Shown piece by piece: positions 40,810-48,889 of a stretch of DNA of 64,000 nt; the first letter of the stretch is position 1; every line of letters begins with the position of its first letter. Both the position numbers and the translations under genes were made by a program. The stretch is from Armatimonadota bacterium. Its GTDB lineage: Bacteria > Armatimonadota > UBA5829 > DTJY01. The notes beneath the pieces are model-generated. The model was not told where the DNA came from and made no database searches. It saw only the letters and a program-made list of their open reading frames with translations. The DNA lies in contig JARYMF010000003.1 of the NCBI GenBank assembly GCA_029907255.1, positions 1 through 64,000 of the forward strand, in the 5' to 3' direction.

Positions 40810-42159
40810 ATGGCGACAAAGGTTGTGTTGCCCATGCTCGGGCAAACAATGGAAGAAGGAACAATTATTAGATGGATTAAGCAGGAGGGTGAAACTGTCG
40901 AAAAGGGCGAACCCTTGCTTGAAGTGATGACGGATAAAGTAAACATGGAGGTTGAAGCCCCGGCATCTGGGGTTCTTCGAAAGATAATCGCCCAGCCTGA
41001 AGAAGTTGTTCCGGTGATGGGTTTGATAGGAATCATTGGAACGCCAGATGAGCCAATTGACGATATTCTTGCTGAAGTTGGAAAGCCTCCTGATTTTGGA
41101 ATCCAATCTACGCCAGGTGCATCGACTCCGCAAGAAAAGCCAACCGATAAGGATGTTCAAATTGCTAACGAGCGCGTTTTTATTTCTCCTAGGGCAAAAC
41201 GTATAGCAGAAGAGCAAGGTGTTCCTATTGAGGCACTGGCAGGACGAGGAACAGGTCCCAACGGGCGAGTCGTTGAGAAAGATGTTTTAGCATATATTGC
41301 TGAACAAGGAGAACCAGTAAAGGTCAAGGTTACACCGCTCGCGGCGAAAATAGCTGCTGAGCAGGGCATTAGCCTTAAAGAAGTGGTTGGCACAGGCCCA
41401 CAAGGGAAAATCACGCGAGAAGATGTTATTCGAGCAACAACTCAGGCGCAACCTTCTTATCCATCCATTAAGGAGAAGGTTATCCCATTTTCTGGCATAC
41501 GGAAGATTGTTGCTGATAACGTGACAAAAAGCGCCCAGAGTGCACCTCATGTTACCTTGACTGCTGAGGTCGACATGACTGAGGCAGTGAGAGTAAGGGA
41601 GCAAATTCTCGCAGAATTTGAACGCAAATATGGCGTACGCCTTTCTTTCACCGACATAATTGTTAAAGCAGCTGCCAGGGCTATTCTTGACCATCCTATG
41701 GTTAACGCAAGCTTACAGGGCAATGAAATTAGAATCCCAGCTGATGTAAACATAGGAATAGCGGTTGCTATCGAGGGAGGCCTTGTTGTTCCTGTTGTAC
41801 GTAATGCTGAAAAAAAGAGCCTTGCAGAAATTTCAACTGAGATAAAACGATTGGTAGATAAAGCACGGAGTGGCGGCTTGTCAGGCGAAGATATGGCTGG
41901 CGGCACATTTACAATAACGAATCTTGGCGCGTATGGTGTGGATATTTTCAATCCAATTATTACCCCTGGCCAAAGCGCAATCCTTGGCGTTTGTAGAATC
42001 GCTAAAAAGCCAGTTGCTGTGGGTGATAGCGTGGCTGTGCGCTCTATGATGAATTTATGCTTGTCGTTTGACCACCGAGTTCTCGATGGCGCTCCAGCTG
42101 CCGAATTTTTGCGAAAGGTTAAGGAACTTCTCGAGTCGCCATATCAGTTGTTGATATGA
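40810..42159 (+). CDS. 2-oxoacid dehydrogenase E2 component (dihydrolipoamide acyltransferase)
   Basis: 449 residues. A single lipoyl domain carries the lipoyl lysine at position 43 in 'EVMTDKVNMEVEAPASG'. Two peripheral subunit-binding-like domains follow in tandem: 'FISPRAKRIAEEQGVPIEAL' (about 125-160) and 'VTPLAAKIAAEQGISLKEVV' (about 173-210), each ending in a GxGPxGxxxxxD motif. The catalytic domain from about 225 contains 'SFDHRVLDGAPAAEFL' with the HxxxD active site. TTAGGAGAAAAGCG precedes the ATG. The E1 and E3 genes usually found next to an E2 are absent, so its partners must be encoded elsewhere. The acyl specificity cannot be told. Confidence 0.93.
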   Translation: MATKVVLPMLGQTMEEGTIIRWIKQEGETVEKGEPLLEVMTDKVNMEVEAPASGVLRKIIAQPEEVVPVMGLIGIIGTPDEPIDDILAEVGKPPDFGIQSTPGASTPQEKPTDKDVQIANERVFISPRAKRIAEEQGVPIEALAGRGTGPNGRVVEKDVLAYIAEQGEPVKVKVTPLAAKIAAEQGISLKEVVGTGPQGKITREDVIRATTQAQPSYPSIKEKVIPFSGIRKIVADNVTKSAQSAPHVTLTAEVDMTEAVRVREQILAEFERKYGVRLSFTDIIVKAAARAILDHPMVNASLQGNEIRIPADVNIGIAVAIEGGLVVPVVRNAEKKSLAEISTEIKRLVDKARSGGLSGEDMAGGTFTITNLGAYGVDIFNPIITPGQSAILGVCRIAKKPVAVGDSVAVRSMMNLCLSFDHRVLDGAPAAEFLRKVKELLESPYQLLI

Positions 42160-42220
42160 CAATGCTTTAGGTGTTGGGCTCTCGCTTTTTTCTGGCACTA
42201 TATTTTAAGTCGAGGTTAAT

Positions 42221-42784
42221 ATGCTAAGCCAAGAACGCGTTTTAGAAATATTTAAGAAGTCTGGCGCTTTGCTGCATGGACATTTTAAACTTACATCAGG
42301 CTTGCACAGTAATTTATATTTTGAAAAATTCCAGGTTCTTCAATACCCTGAATACGTGGAGGAGCTGTGTGCCGAACTTGCTCGTCGGTTCAAGGACGAT
42401 AAGGTTGAACTAGTTATCGGGCCGACAACAGGCGGTGTCCTTTTGGCGTATGAGGTTGGTAAACAGCTTGGAACAAGGGGGATTTTCGCCGAGAAATCAG
42501 ATGAAGGCGGACGGGTTCTAAAGCGGAATTTCAGGATTGAGCCAGGAACGCGTGTACTTGTAGTTGATGATGTTTTGACCACCGGGGGCTCGGTAAGGGA
42601 TACAATTGACGTGGTCAAAAATAATGGCGGCGTTCTTGTGGGGGTAGGGTTGCTTGTAGACCGAACAGGCGGTAACACCAACTTTGGCGTAAAGACAGAG
42701 GCATTATTGAGTCTTGTGGTTGATAAATGGGAGCCTGCCGATTGTCCGCAATGCAAGGCGGGTGTTCCATTGACAGAGACATAA
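42221..42784 (+). CDS. pyrE: orotate phosphoribosyltransferase
   Basis: 187 residues. The enzyme makes orotidine monophosphate from orotate and PRPP in pyrimidine synthesis. 'GHFKLTSGLHSNLYFEKF' is the orotate-binding region, and 'VLVVDDVLTTGGSVRDTID' is the canonical PRPP motif. 'GGRVLKRNFRIEPG' corresponds to the flexible catalytic loop. A C-terminal 'CPQCKAG' pair of cysteines is common in the archaeal/thermophile-like PyrE group. GAGGTTAAT precedes the ATG. No other pyr genes are adjacent; the PHP gene follows after 52 bases. Confidence 0.93.
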   Translation: MLSQERVLEIFKKSGALLHGHFKLTSGLHSNLYFEKFQVLQYPEYVEELCAELARRFKDDKVELVIGPTTGGVLLAYEVGKQLGTRGIFAEKSDEGGRVLKRNFRIEPGTRVLVVDDVLTTGGSVRDTIDVVKNNGGVLVGVGLLVDRTGGNTNFGVKTEALLSLVVDKWEPADCPQCKAGVPLTET

Positions 42785-42836
42785 GAAACAGGCGGGATGT
42801 ATAAAAAATTGTCTAAAGGGGGATTAGAGAGAAATT

Positions 42837-43604
42837 TTGAAGCTGGACCTAGACTTGCACATACATACTTATCATTCACCATGCGGCCGGGCGGAGATGA
42901 CCCCGGCCGATATTGTGCGGAAGGCAACTGAAAGGGGAATTACACGTTTAGCAATTACTGATCACTTCTATACATTTACCGACCGCAGCATTTTCGATAG
43001 AATCCGTGCCGATGTTGCTAGAGCAAAAGCAGAGTCAAACGGTTCACCGACGGTCTATTTTGGTTGTGAGGCTGAAATTATGGCTCCTGGAAGAACTGCA
43101 GCTGGCCCAGAAATTGCTGAAATTCTCGATTTTGTAATGGCGGGCGCTACGCACTTCCAAAATACAGGAATAACTGATTTGCCAAAAGCAAAAGACGACC
43201 GCTCATTAGGTGAATATTACCTCCGAATGTTCGAATACGCAGTGAGCATTCCTTGGGTAAATGTCATAGCCCATCCATTTTACGTAGTGCCAGGCGTGTG
43301 TTCTGTAAGGATTTTGGACTACATCCAAAAAGATGACCTTGTAGAAGCACTGAAAACTGCAAAGAAAAATAACGTCGCAATGGAGATTAGTAGACGAGCA
43401 TTAGGTCAAGGTCAGCTTGAGTTTTCACTTTGGTTTTATGAAATTTGCAAGGAAATGGGTCTAAAGTTCACAATTGGTAGCGATGCTCATTCGCTTGACT
43501 ATGTGGGAAATGTTCAAGAGGTTCAACCAATTATCGAACATCTAGGAATCACTGAGGAGGATATTTGGTTGCCCCAGTCTAAGGCAGAAAAAGAAAAAAA
43601 GTAG
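42837..43604 (+). CDS. PHP-domain metal-dependent phosphoesterase
   Basis: 255 residues with a TTG start at 42837. The PHP motifs are 'LDLHIHTYHSPCGRAEMTP', 'LAITDHFYTF', 'YFGCEAEI', 'VIAHPFYV' and 'FTIGSDAHSLDYVG', holding the usual set of metal-binding His, Asp and Glu residues. It resembles histidinol-phosphatase-like PHP proteins, but substrate specificity is not clear. An AGGGGGA lies about 12 bases before the start. It may be cotranscribed with pyrE. Confidence 0.85.
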   Translation: MKLDLDLHIHTYHSPCGRAEMTPADIVRKATERGITRLAITDHFYTFTDRSIFDRIRADVARAKAESNGSPTVYFGCEAEIMAPGRTAAGPEIAEILDFVMAGATHFQNTGITDLPKAKDDRSLGEYYLRMFEYAVSIPWVNVIAHPFYVVPGVCSVRILDYIQKDDLVEALKTAKKNNVAMEISRRALGQGQLEFSLWFYEICKEMGLKFTIGSDAHSLDYVGNVQEVQPIIEHLGITEEDIWLPQSKAEKEKK

Positions 43605-43665
43605 TTGTGAATAAGAAATAATTTTAGGGCGCAAATAGCAAAAACTCCATCGAGGGAGGTTTATT

Positions 43666-44658
43666 ATGCAAAGAGTTGTCCTTGTTGGTGCTGGGCACAT
43701 GGGAAAGGTGCACAGCGCGGCTTACGCAGGAATGAACAATGCTGAATTAGTTGGCATTATGGACATCCGTGAAGAAGCAGCGAATGAGCTTGCAACAGCG
43801 CATGACACAGAAGCGTTCACCGATTTTGATGAAATGCTGGCAAGCGTAGATGCTGATGTTGTAGATGTATGCGTTCCCACCCCATGGCATAAAGAATATG
43901 TCTTAAAAGCCGTAGAAGCGGGAAAGCATGTTGTAACAGAAAAGCCGATGGGTCGCTCGCTTAAAGACTGCCATGAAATGATAGAAGCGGCCGAAAAAGC
44001 GGGTGTTACTTTTATGCCGGCGCATGTGCTTCGCTTTTTTCCTGAGTTTGCAGCTGCTAAGATGCAGGTGGATGCAGGAGCAGTTGGAAACCCAGCGGTT
44101 GTTCGAACCACGCGCGGCGGTGGCTTCCCCCATGGATGGAATGAATGGTATGCAAATTTCGAATGGAGCGGTGGTCTAGTACTTGATTTGATAATACATG
44201 ACTTCGACTGGCTCCGGTGGACGTTTGGTGAAGCCGAGAGGGTGTTTGCTAAAGGTTTGGTAAATCGTGGTCTGGAATTTATAGACTATGCGTTGGTAAC
44301 TATTCGTTTCAAAAGTGGCGTAATTGCTCATGTTGAGGGGACATGGGCAAATCCATCAGGATTTGGCGTAAAGGTTGAGATTGCAGGGGATTCCGGCTTG
44401 CTTGAATTCAACAATAAAACGACAGCACCTATAACAATTGCTCGCAAGCATGAAGCAAAACATGGCGGTGGGGTCGCAATACCGGAAAGTCCGACAACAC
44501 AAAATCCATATTTCCTTGAACTTCAGCACTTTATTGATTGCATCGAAAACGGCACAAAGCCTAGCATCACTCCAGTAGATGGCATGAAGGCAGTCGAAAT
44601 TTCGCTTGCGGCTTTGGAGTCCATCAAGACTGGTATGCCGGTTACCATAGGAGGTTAA
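43666..44658 (+). CDS. Gfo/Idh/MocA family oxidoreductase (first of a tandem pair)
   Basis: 330 residues. The N-terminal Rossmann motif 'VVLVGAGHMGKVHSAAYAG' binds NAD(P). 'VCVPTPWHKEYVLKAVEAGK' and 'HVVTEKPMGRSLKDCHEMI' are the conserved dinucleotide and EKP segments, with the catalytic Lys in EKP. 'LVLDLIIHDFDWLRW' contains the conserved H-D. Members oxidise sugars, inositols or sugar derivatives. CGAGGGAGG precedes the ATG. Only 4 bases separate it from the second member, so the two are one transcript and may form sequential steps. Confidence 0.93.
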   Translation: MQRVVLVGAGHMGKVHSAAYAGMNNAELVGIMDIREEAANELATAHDTEAFTDFDEMLASVDADVVDVCVPTPWHKEYVLKAVEAGKHVVTEKPMGRSLKDCHEMIEAAEKAGVTFMPAHVLRFFPEFAAAKMQVDAGAVGNPAVVRTTRGGGFPHGWNEWYANFEWSGGLVLDLIIHDFDWLRWTFGEAERVFAKGLVNRGLEFIDYALVTIRFKSGVIAHVEGTWANPSGFGVKVEIAGDSGLLEFNNKTTAPITIARKHEAKHGGGVAIPESPTTQNPYFLELQHFIDCIENGTKPSITPVDGMKAVEISLAALESIKTGMPVTIGG

Positions 44659-44662
44659 GACA

Positions 44663-45652
44663 ATGGCAGTCAAAATTGGAATTATGAGTTTTGCTCATAT
44701 GCACTCTTTGAGCTATGCGAGTGCAATTAACCGCAACCCAAACGCCATTCTTGTTGGCGTCGCTGACCATGATTCAGCACGAGGCAAAGAAATGGCGGAA
44801 AAGTTTGAAACTAATTACTTTTCATCGTATGAAGCACTTTTAGAGCAAGATATTCAGGCTGTCGTTGTAACGCCAGAAAATTCGTTACATAAGGATCTTA
44901 CTTTGATGGCTGCTGAGGCAGGCAAGCATGTATTATGCGAGAAACCACTTGCGCCCAATCTAGCAGATTGTCGCGCAATGATTGAGGGCTGCCGAGCTAA
45001 AGATGTCAAGCTAATGACTGCTTTTCCATGTCGATTCAGTCCTGCCATGGTTCGTGTGAAGGAAGCAGTTGATGGCGGGCAGATTGGCGAGATTCTTGCC
45101 ATAAAGGGCACAAATCAAGGAAAGATGCCAGGTGGGTGGTTCATCGAACTGGAGAAATCCGGCGGCGGAGCTGTGATTGACCACACAGTTCACGTAATGG
45201 ACCTAATGCGTTGGATTATGAGAAGCGATCCGGTTGAGGTATACGCAGAAATCAGCAATCTAATGCATCACGAAAGCTACGATGATGTTGGTATATTAAC
45301 GGTAACATTTGACAATGGTGTTTTCACGACACTTGATTCCAGTTGGTCGCGTCCAAAGAGCTTCCCATTCTGGGGGAACGTGACATTAGAGATAACTGGT
45401 ACTCAGGGAGTTATCTCAATGGATATGTTTGCACAAGTTTTGACGCATTATTTTGACAAAGATATGCGAACATATTGGCATTTCTGGGGCAGCGATATAG
45501 ACTACAACCTCATAAATGACTTTGTTACTTCTGTTGAAAACGATCTTCCAGTAAGTGTTACTGGCGAAGACGGGATGAAGGCAGTTGAAGTTGCATTAGG
45601 TGCGTATGAATCGGCAAGAAGCGGAACACCCGTTGCTCTTCCATTAGAATAA
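44663..45652 (+). CDS. Gfo/Idh/MocA family oxidoreductase (second of a tandem pair)
   Basis: 329 residues. 'KIGIMSFAHMHSLSYASAI' is an atypical Rossmann start in which the usual GxGxxG glycines are replaced, as seen in a subgroup of the family. 'VVTPENSLHKDLTLMAAEAG' and 'HVLCEKPLAPNLADCRAMI' retain the EKP lysine. 'GGGAVIDHTVHVMDLMRWIM' carries the conserved His. Its ribosome site GGAGG is embedded in the last codons of the preceding gene. It is divergent enough from its neighbour to suggest a different substrate or a heteromeric partner. A large inverted repeat follows the stop. Confidence 0.92.
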   Translation: MAVKIGIMSFAHMHSLSYASAINRNPNAILVGVADHDSARGKEMAEKFETNYFSSYEALLEQDIQAVVVTPENSLHKDLTLMAAEAGKHVLCEKPLAPNLADCRAMIEGCRAKDVKLMTAFPCRFSPAMVRVKEAVDGGQIGEILAIKGTNQGKMPGGWFIELEKSGGGAVIDHTVHVMDLMRWIMRSDPVEVYAEISNLMHHESYDDVGILTVTFDNGVFTTLDSSWSRPKSFPFWGNVTLEITGTQGVISMDMFAQVLTHYFDKDMRTYWHFWGSDIDYNLINDFVTSVENDLPVSVTGEDGMKAVEVALGAYESARSGTPVALPLE

Positions 45653-45691
45653 GATTGGAAAAAAGCACCCAAATATTTGTCCGGAGAAGTG

Positions 45692-45730
45692 GGGGGTTTC
45701 AGAAATAATTATTTGCACTCTGAAACCCCC
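45692..45730. terminator. 12-bp inverted repeat, probable bidirectional transcription stop
   Basis: GGGGGTTTCAGA (45692-45703), a 15-base loop, TCTGAAACCCCC (45719-45730). It lies between the convergent stops of the second Gfo/Idh/MocA gene and the histidine phosphatase gene. The stem is perfect and GC-rich at the base, but no U run follows on either strand. Confidence 0.55.
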
Positions 45731-45763
45731 GCAATGCATTAATTTGGGATTTTGAGAAAGATG

Positions 45764-46441
45764 TTAGCTATTTAAAGTTGGTTCTAAACTTTCTTTTGGA
45801 GGAAAGTTGGATTTCACGTGGCAAGTGTCGTTTACTTTTTCAATAATGATTCTTCCATCTTGCCGCACTTCGATTACGTTTACAGCGGCATTACCCTGGC
45901 CAATTAGGCGATAATTGTTCGGGTCAATTCCGAGAATAAGGCAAATTAGTACCCTGTTGATGCATTTGTGGGCGACAATAAGGGCATTCGAATGAATACA
46001 TTTCTCGGCTACTTGCAAAAAGGCGGGCCATGCGCGGTCAATCAGATCTTGAACCTTTTCGCCACCTGGAATTCTTACCTTCAAAGGATTTTCCAGATAC
46101 ATGTGGTATAGATTGCTAAAACGGCTTTCGACCTCTGACTCGGGAACGCCTTCCCATTCGCCATAATTTAGCTCTCTTAGTTCAGGGATGAGGTTGATGG
46201 GTACTCCTAGTCGTTTCGCAAGAACCTGTGCGGTTTCAACAGCCCGCGATAGATTGCTAGAATATACAGAAGATATATTCTTATTTGCAAGATAATCAGC
46301 TAATAAATGCGCTTGCTGTCTTCCTATTTCATTTAAAGGCAAGTCAGTTGAGCCAATATATGCGTTTGCGCGATTAAACTCTACTTCTCCATGCCTGACA
46401 AGATAAATTCGCCCCACGCCAAAAAAGTAACACGTTGCCAA
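45764..46441 (-). CDS. histidine phosphatase family protein
   Basis: About 225 residues. 'IYLVRHGEVEFNRANAYIG' contains the phospho-accepting His in RHG, and 'LREXXYGEWEG'-type sequence appears as 'ELNYGEWEGVPESE'. 'ALIVAHKCINRVLI' contains the second catalytic His. The pattern is that of cobalamin/alpha-ribazole phosphatase or phosphoglycerate-mutase-like enzymes; the exact substrate is unclear. The start is uncertain: the open frame begins at a TTG (46441), and a GTG at 46417 just before the catalytic region is equally possible. No ribosome site is evident at either. Confidence 0.88.
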   Translation of the reverse strand: MATCYFFGVGRIYLVRHGEVEFNRANAYIGSTDLPLNEIGRQQAHLLADYLANKNISSVYSSNLSRAVETAQVLAKRLGVPINLIPELRELNYGEWEGVPESEVESRFSNLYHMYLENPLKVRIPGGEKVQDLIDRAWPAFLQVAEKCIHSNALIVAHKCINRVLICLILGIDPNNYRLIGQGNAAVNVIEVRQDGRIIIEKVNDTCHVKSNFPPKESLEPTLNS

Positions 46442-46504
46442 TTTTTATGTCAAGATAGAGGAAGAAGGAATAGGTGTCGCATTAAGTTGAAATGAGATAT
46501 TGCT

Positions 46505-48088
46505 ATGAATGAGAAGAAAAGAACAGTTTGGCAAACTTCAGATAAAGGATTAGATGATCTTTGGCGGTGGGTCGCCGCATGTGCAATGAGCGATTATCAC
46601 TATCGAAACTTGGATGGTCGGCTTGTAGCTATTGGCCCTGAGTGGCTAAGAGACCATATCCATGAGATGAAAGCCTACAAGTATTTTTTCGGGGACTTAA
46701 AGAGTGGACTTGAGTTTTTCTTCAATCACCAGCTTCCAGATGGACAATTTCCTGACTTCTTTGTACCAATTGGCGACCAACACAAAAAATTCGTTCACCC
46801 TGACTTTGTTCTCGAAGACCCAACGGAAAATCGTGTCTTTATAAGAGTTCCTGTAGAAGCAGATTTAGAGTATCTCGCCGTAGAGGGCGTATATCAAACT
46901 TGGAAAGCAACCGGCGACCTGCAGTGGGTCGAAAAGCAATTACCTTTGCTTCTTCGAGGTCTTAACCATTTAACCTCAAATAGGTGGCGCTGGTCAGTTG
47001 AACATGGGTTGGTTAAGCGGCCATTTACACCGGACACATGGGATTTCATTCATTTTTATGATCCCGATGACCATTTCAAGACTAATTGCGAAATTCGGCG
47101 GATGGATGAGACAGTGCCGTTTTGCCTTTTTCATGGGGACAATAGCGGCTTATACAGTGCTTGTGTAATGCTTGCCGAAATGCTCCAGTCAATGAATAAA
47201 AGCAAAGAAGCCCAAAAATGGATGGAATTTGGCGAAGGCGTTCGAGAACGAGCAAACCAGCTCTTGTGGGGTGATAGGTTTTACATTCATCAAGTGCATC
47301 TGGACAAGGACCTGGAAAGATTGCACAACGAACGTTTTCGCCTAAGCTTAAGCAATCCTTATGACATAAACCGAGGAATGCCTACGCATGAAATGGCTGT
47401 TTCAATCATAGATGCCTATCCGGAGCGCTGGGAGCTACGAAAAGACACTCACATTGCGGAATGGTTTACAATTGACCCACCATATGAGCCAAGGTTCGGT
47501 TGGTATGTACCTGGCGAGTATGTGAACGGCGGGCTTTTTGGCGCTGTAGGTGGCGAGCTTGCGAAGGCTGCTTTCAACCATGGGCGCGAGAAATATGCTG
47601 TGGATATCCTCCGCCGTTACCATGCAATAGTTAAGAAAGATGGAGAAGTGCGCTTCATGTTCTGGCCAGATGGAAGGCCATATGGCGGTGGTCCTCCTGG
47701 TTGGTGTGCAGCGGCTTTTGTATCTGCAATGCTAGAAGGATTGGCGGGTATTGAGGATTGTTCAACATGCTTTAAGATTGTACGTCTCTCGCCAAGATGG
47801 ACCGCGGCAGACGTTCAGTCTGCAAATATAACCGCTGCTTATCCAGCCTCAGAAAGCTGGTTTTCCTATAACTACAAAGCAAATAGCAGATATATCGAAG
47901 TGGAGTGCTCAGGAAGGGGAGAGGAATTAATTATTAGGCTCCTTTTGCCTAGAAACACACGCGCTCAACAAGCAAATTGGAATGGCAAACACCTAAGTTT
48001 CAAAATCGAAGCTGTGGAAGAAAGCAAGTATCTCTGCACAAAAGTGCCTTCTCAAAATGGAAAGCTCGCGGTGATTCTTGACAGTTGA
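46505..48088 (+). CDS. six-hairpin glycosidase-like protein
   Basis: 527 residues without a signal peptide. The central part is an (alpha/alpha)6-barrel of the six-hairpin glycosidase superfamily: 'WLRDHIHEMKAYKYFFGD', 'VEADLEYLAVEGVYQTWKAT', 'DETVPFCLFHGDNSGLYSAC', 'GWYVPGEYVNGG' and 'EVRFMFWPDGRPYGGGPPG'. A short C-terminal beta domain (about 440-527) follows. It resembles GH78/GH95/MGH1-like enzymes, and the WLRDH motif recalls bacterial rhamnosidase-like or amylo-alpha-1,6-glucosidase folds. A specific activity is not assignable. No strong ribosome site precedes the ATG. It may be read with the downstream araD-araB genes. Confidence 0.75.
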   Translation: MNEKKRTVWQTSDKGLDDLWRWVAACAMSDYHYRNLDGRLVAIGPEWLRDHIHEMKAYKYFFGDLKSGLEFFFNHQLPDGQFPDFFVPIGDQHKKFVHPDFVLEDPTENRVFIRVPVEADLEYLAVEGVYQTWKATGDLQWVEKQLPLLLRGLNHLTSNRWRWSVEHGLVKRPFTPDTWDFIHFYDPDDHFKTNCEIRRMDETVPFCLFHGDNSGLYSACVMLAEMLQSMNKSKEAQKWMEFGEGVRERANQLLWGDRFYIHQVHLDKDLERLHNERFRLSLSNPYDINRGMPTHEMAVSIIDAYPERWELRKDTHIAEWFTIDPPYEPRFGWYVPGEYVNGGLFGAVGGELAKAAFNHGREKYAVDILRRYHAIVKKDGEVRFMFWPDGRPYGGGPPGWCAAAFVSAMLEGLAGIEDCSTCFKIVRLSPRWTAADVQSANITAAYPASESWFSYNYKANSRYIEVECSGRGEELIIRLLLPRNTRAQQANWNGKHLSFKIEAVEESKYLCTKVPSQNGKLAVILDS

Positions 48089-48178
48089 TGAATTGTTTTT
48101 CTATCATGGTTTGCTAGATAAGAAGCCAAAGCATGACAGTAAAAGCTTTCTCTTAAAAATCTATGTTTGAAGCCCAAA

Positions 48179-48823
48179 ATGCTTGAAGAGTTAAAGTTTC
48201 TTGTATGCAAGTATAACAAACTTTTACCTGCTTATGGACTGGTAACAATGACCAGCGGCAACGTAAGCGGAAGAGACTTTGAATCTGGGTTGGTTGTAAT
48301 CAAGCCTAGTGGTGTAGCTTTTGAGGATCTTGCACCGGAAGATATGATTGTAGTTGACCAGGAAGGTAATGTTGTCGAAGGCAAACTCAAACCTTCGGTT
48401 GATACAATCACCCATCTTTATGTATACCGCCACATGCCTAAGGTGGGCAGCATAATTCATACCCATTCGAATTACGCTACTGCATTCGCAGCTCTTGGAA
48501 GGCAAATTCCTTGCTGTCTGACCGCCATAGCCGACGAGTTCGGTGGACCTATACCGTGTTCGGATTATGCCCCAGTTGGCGGTGATGAAATCGGTCGAGA
48601 GATTGTAGCTAAAGTCGGAGCATCGCCGGCAATTCTTATGAAAAACCATGGGGTATTCACACTTGGCCGCACTGTTCAAGAGGCATTCAAGGCAGCGGTT
48701 ATGGTTGAAGACGTTGCTAAAACTGTTCACCTTGCGCTTCTCATTGGAGAACCAGAAGAGCTTCCAGCCATTGAAATAGAACGAGCGCATAGGCAGTATA
48801 TTGAAAAATATGGTCAGTGTTAA
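48179..48823 (+). CDS. araD: L-ribulose-5-phosphate 4-epimerase (class II aldolase family)
   Basis: 214 residues from the ATG at 48179; an upstream in-frame TTG (48167) is possible, but the family begins 'MLEELK'. It converts L-ribulose-5-phosphate to D-xylulose-5-phosphate. Zinc ligands lie in 'SIIHTHSNYATAFAALG' and in 'MKNHGVFTLG'. 'VTMTSGNVSGRD', 'VIKPSGVAFEDL' and the C-terminal 'YIEKYGQC' with the terminal YGQ are characteristic of AraD rather than fuculose-phosphate aldolase. It is followed 66 bases later by araB. L-arabinose isomerase (araA) is missing from the neighbourhood. Confidence 0.9.
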   Translation: MLEELKFLVCKYNKLLPAYGLVTMTSGNVSGRDFESGLVVIKPSGVAFEDLAPEDMIVVDQEGNVVEGKLKPSVDTITHLYVYRHMPKVGSIIHTHSNYATAFAALGRQIPCCLTAIADEFGGPIPCSDYAPVGGDEIGREIVAKVGASPAILMKNHGVFTLGRTVQEAFKAAVMVEDVAKTVHLALLIGEPEELPAIEIERAHRQYIEKYGQC

Positions 48824-48889
48824 TTTAAGCGACGGAGGAATACACGGCTAGCATAGGCATTCTCCGTTTATAAAAGGTAGGAGGTATCC

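Noticed and set aside
42340-42927. 195-residue minus-strand open frame
   Set aside because: Shadow of pyrE and the PHP gene; no recognisable domain.
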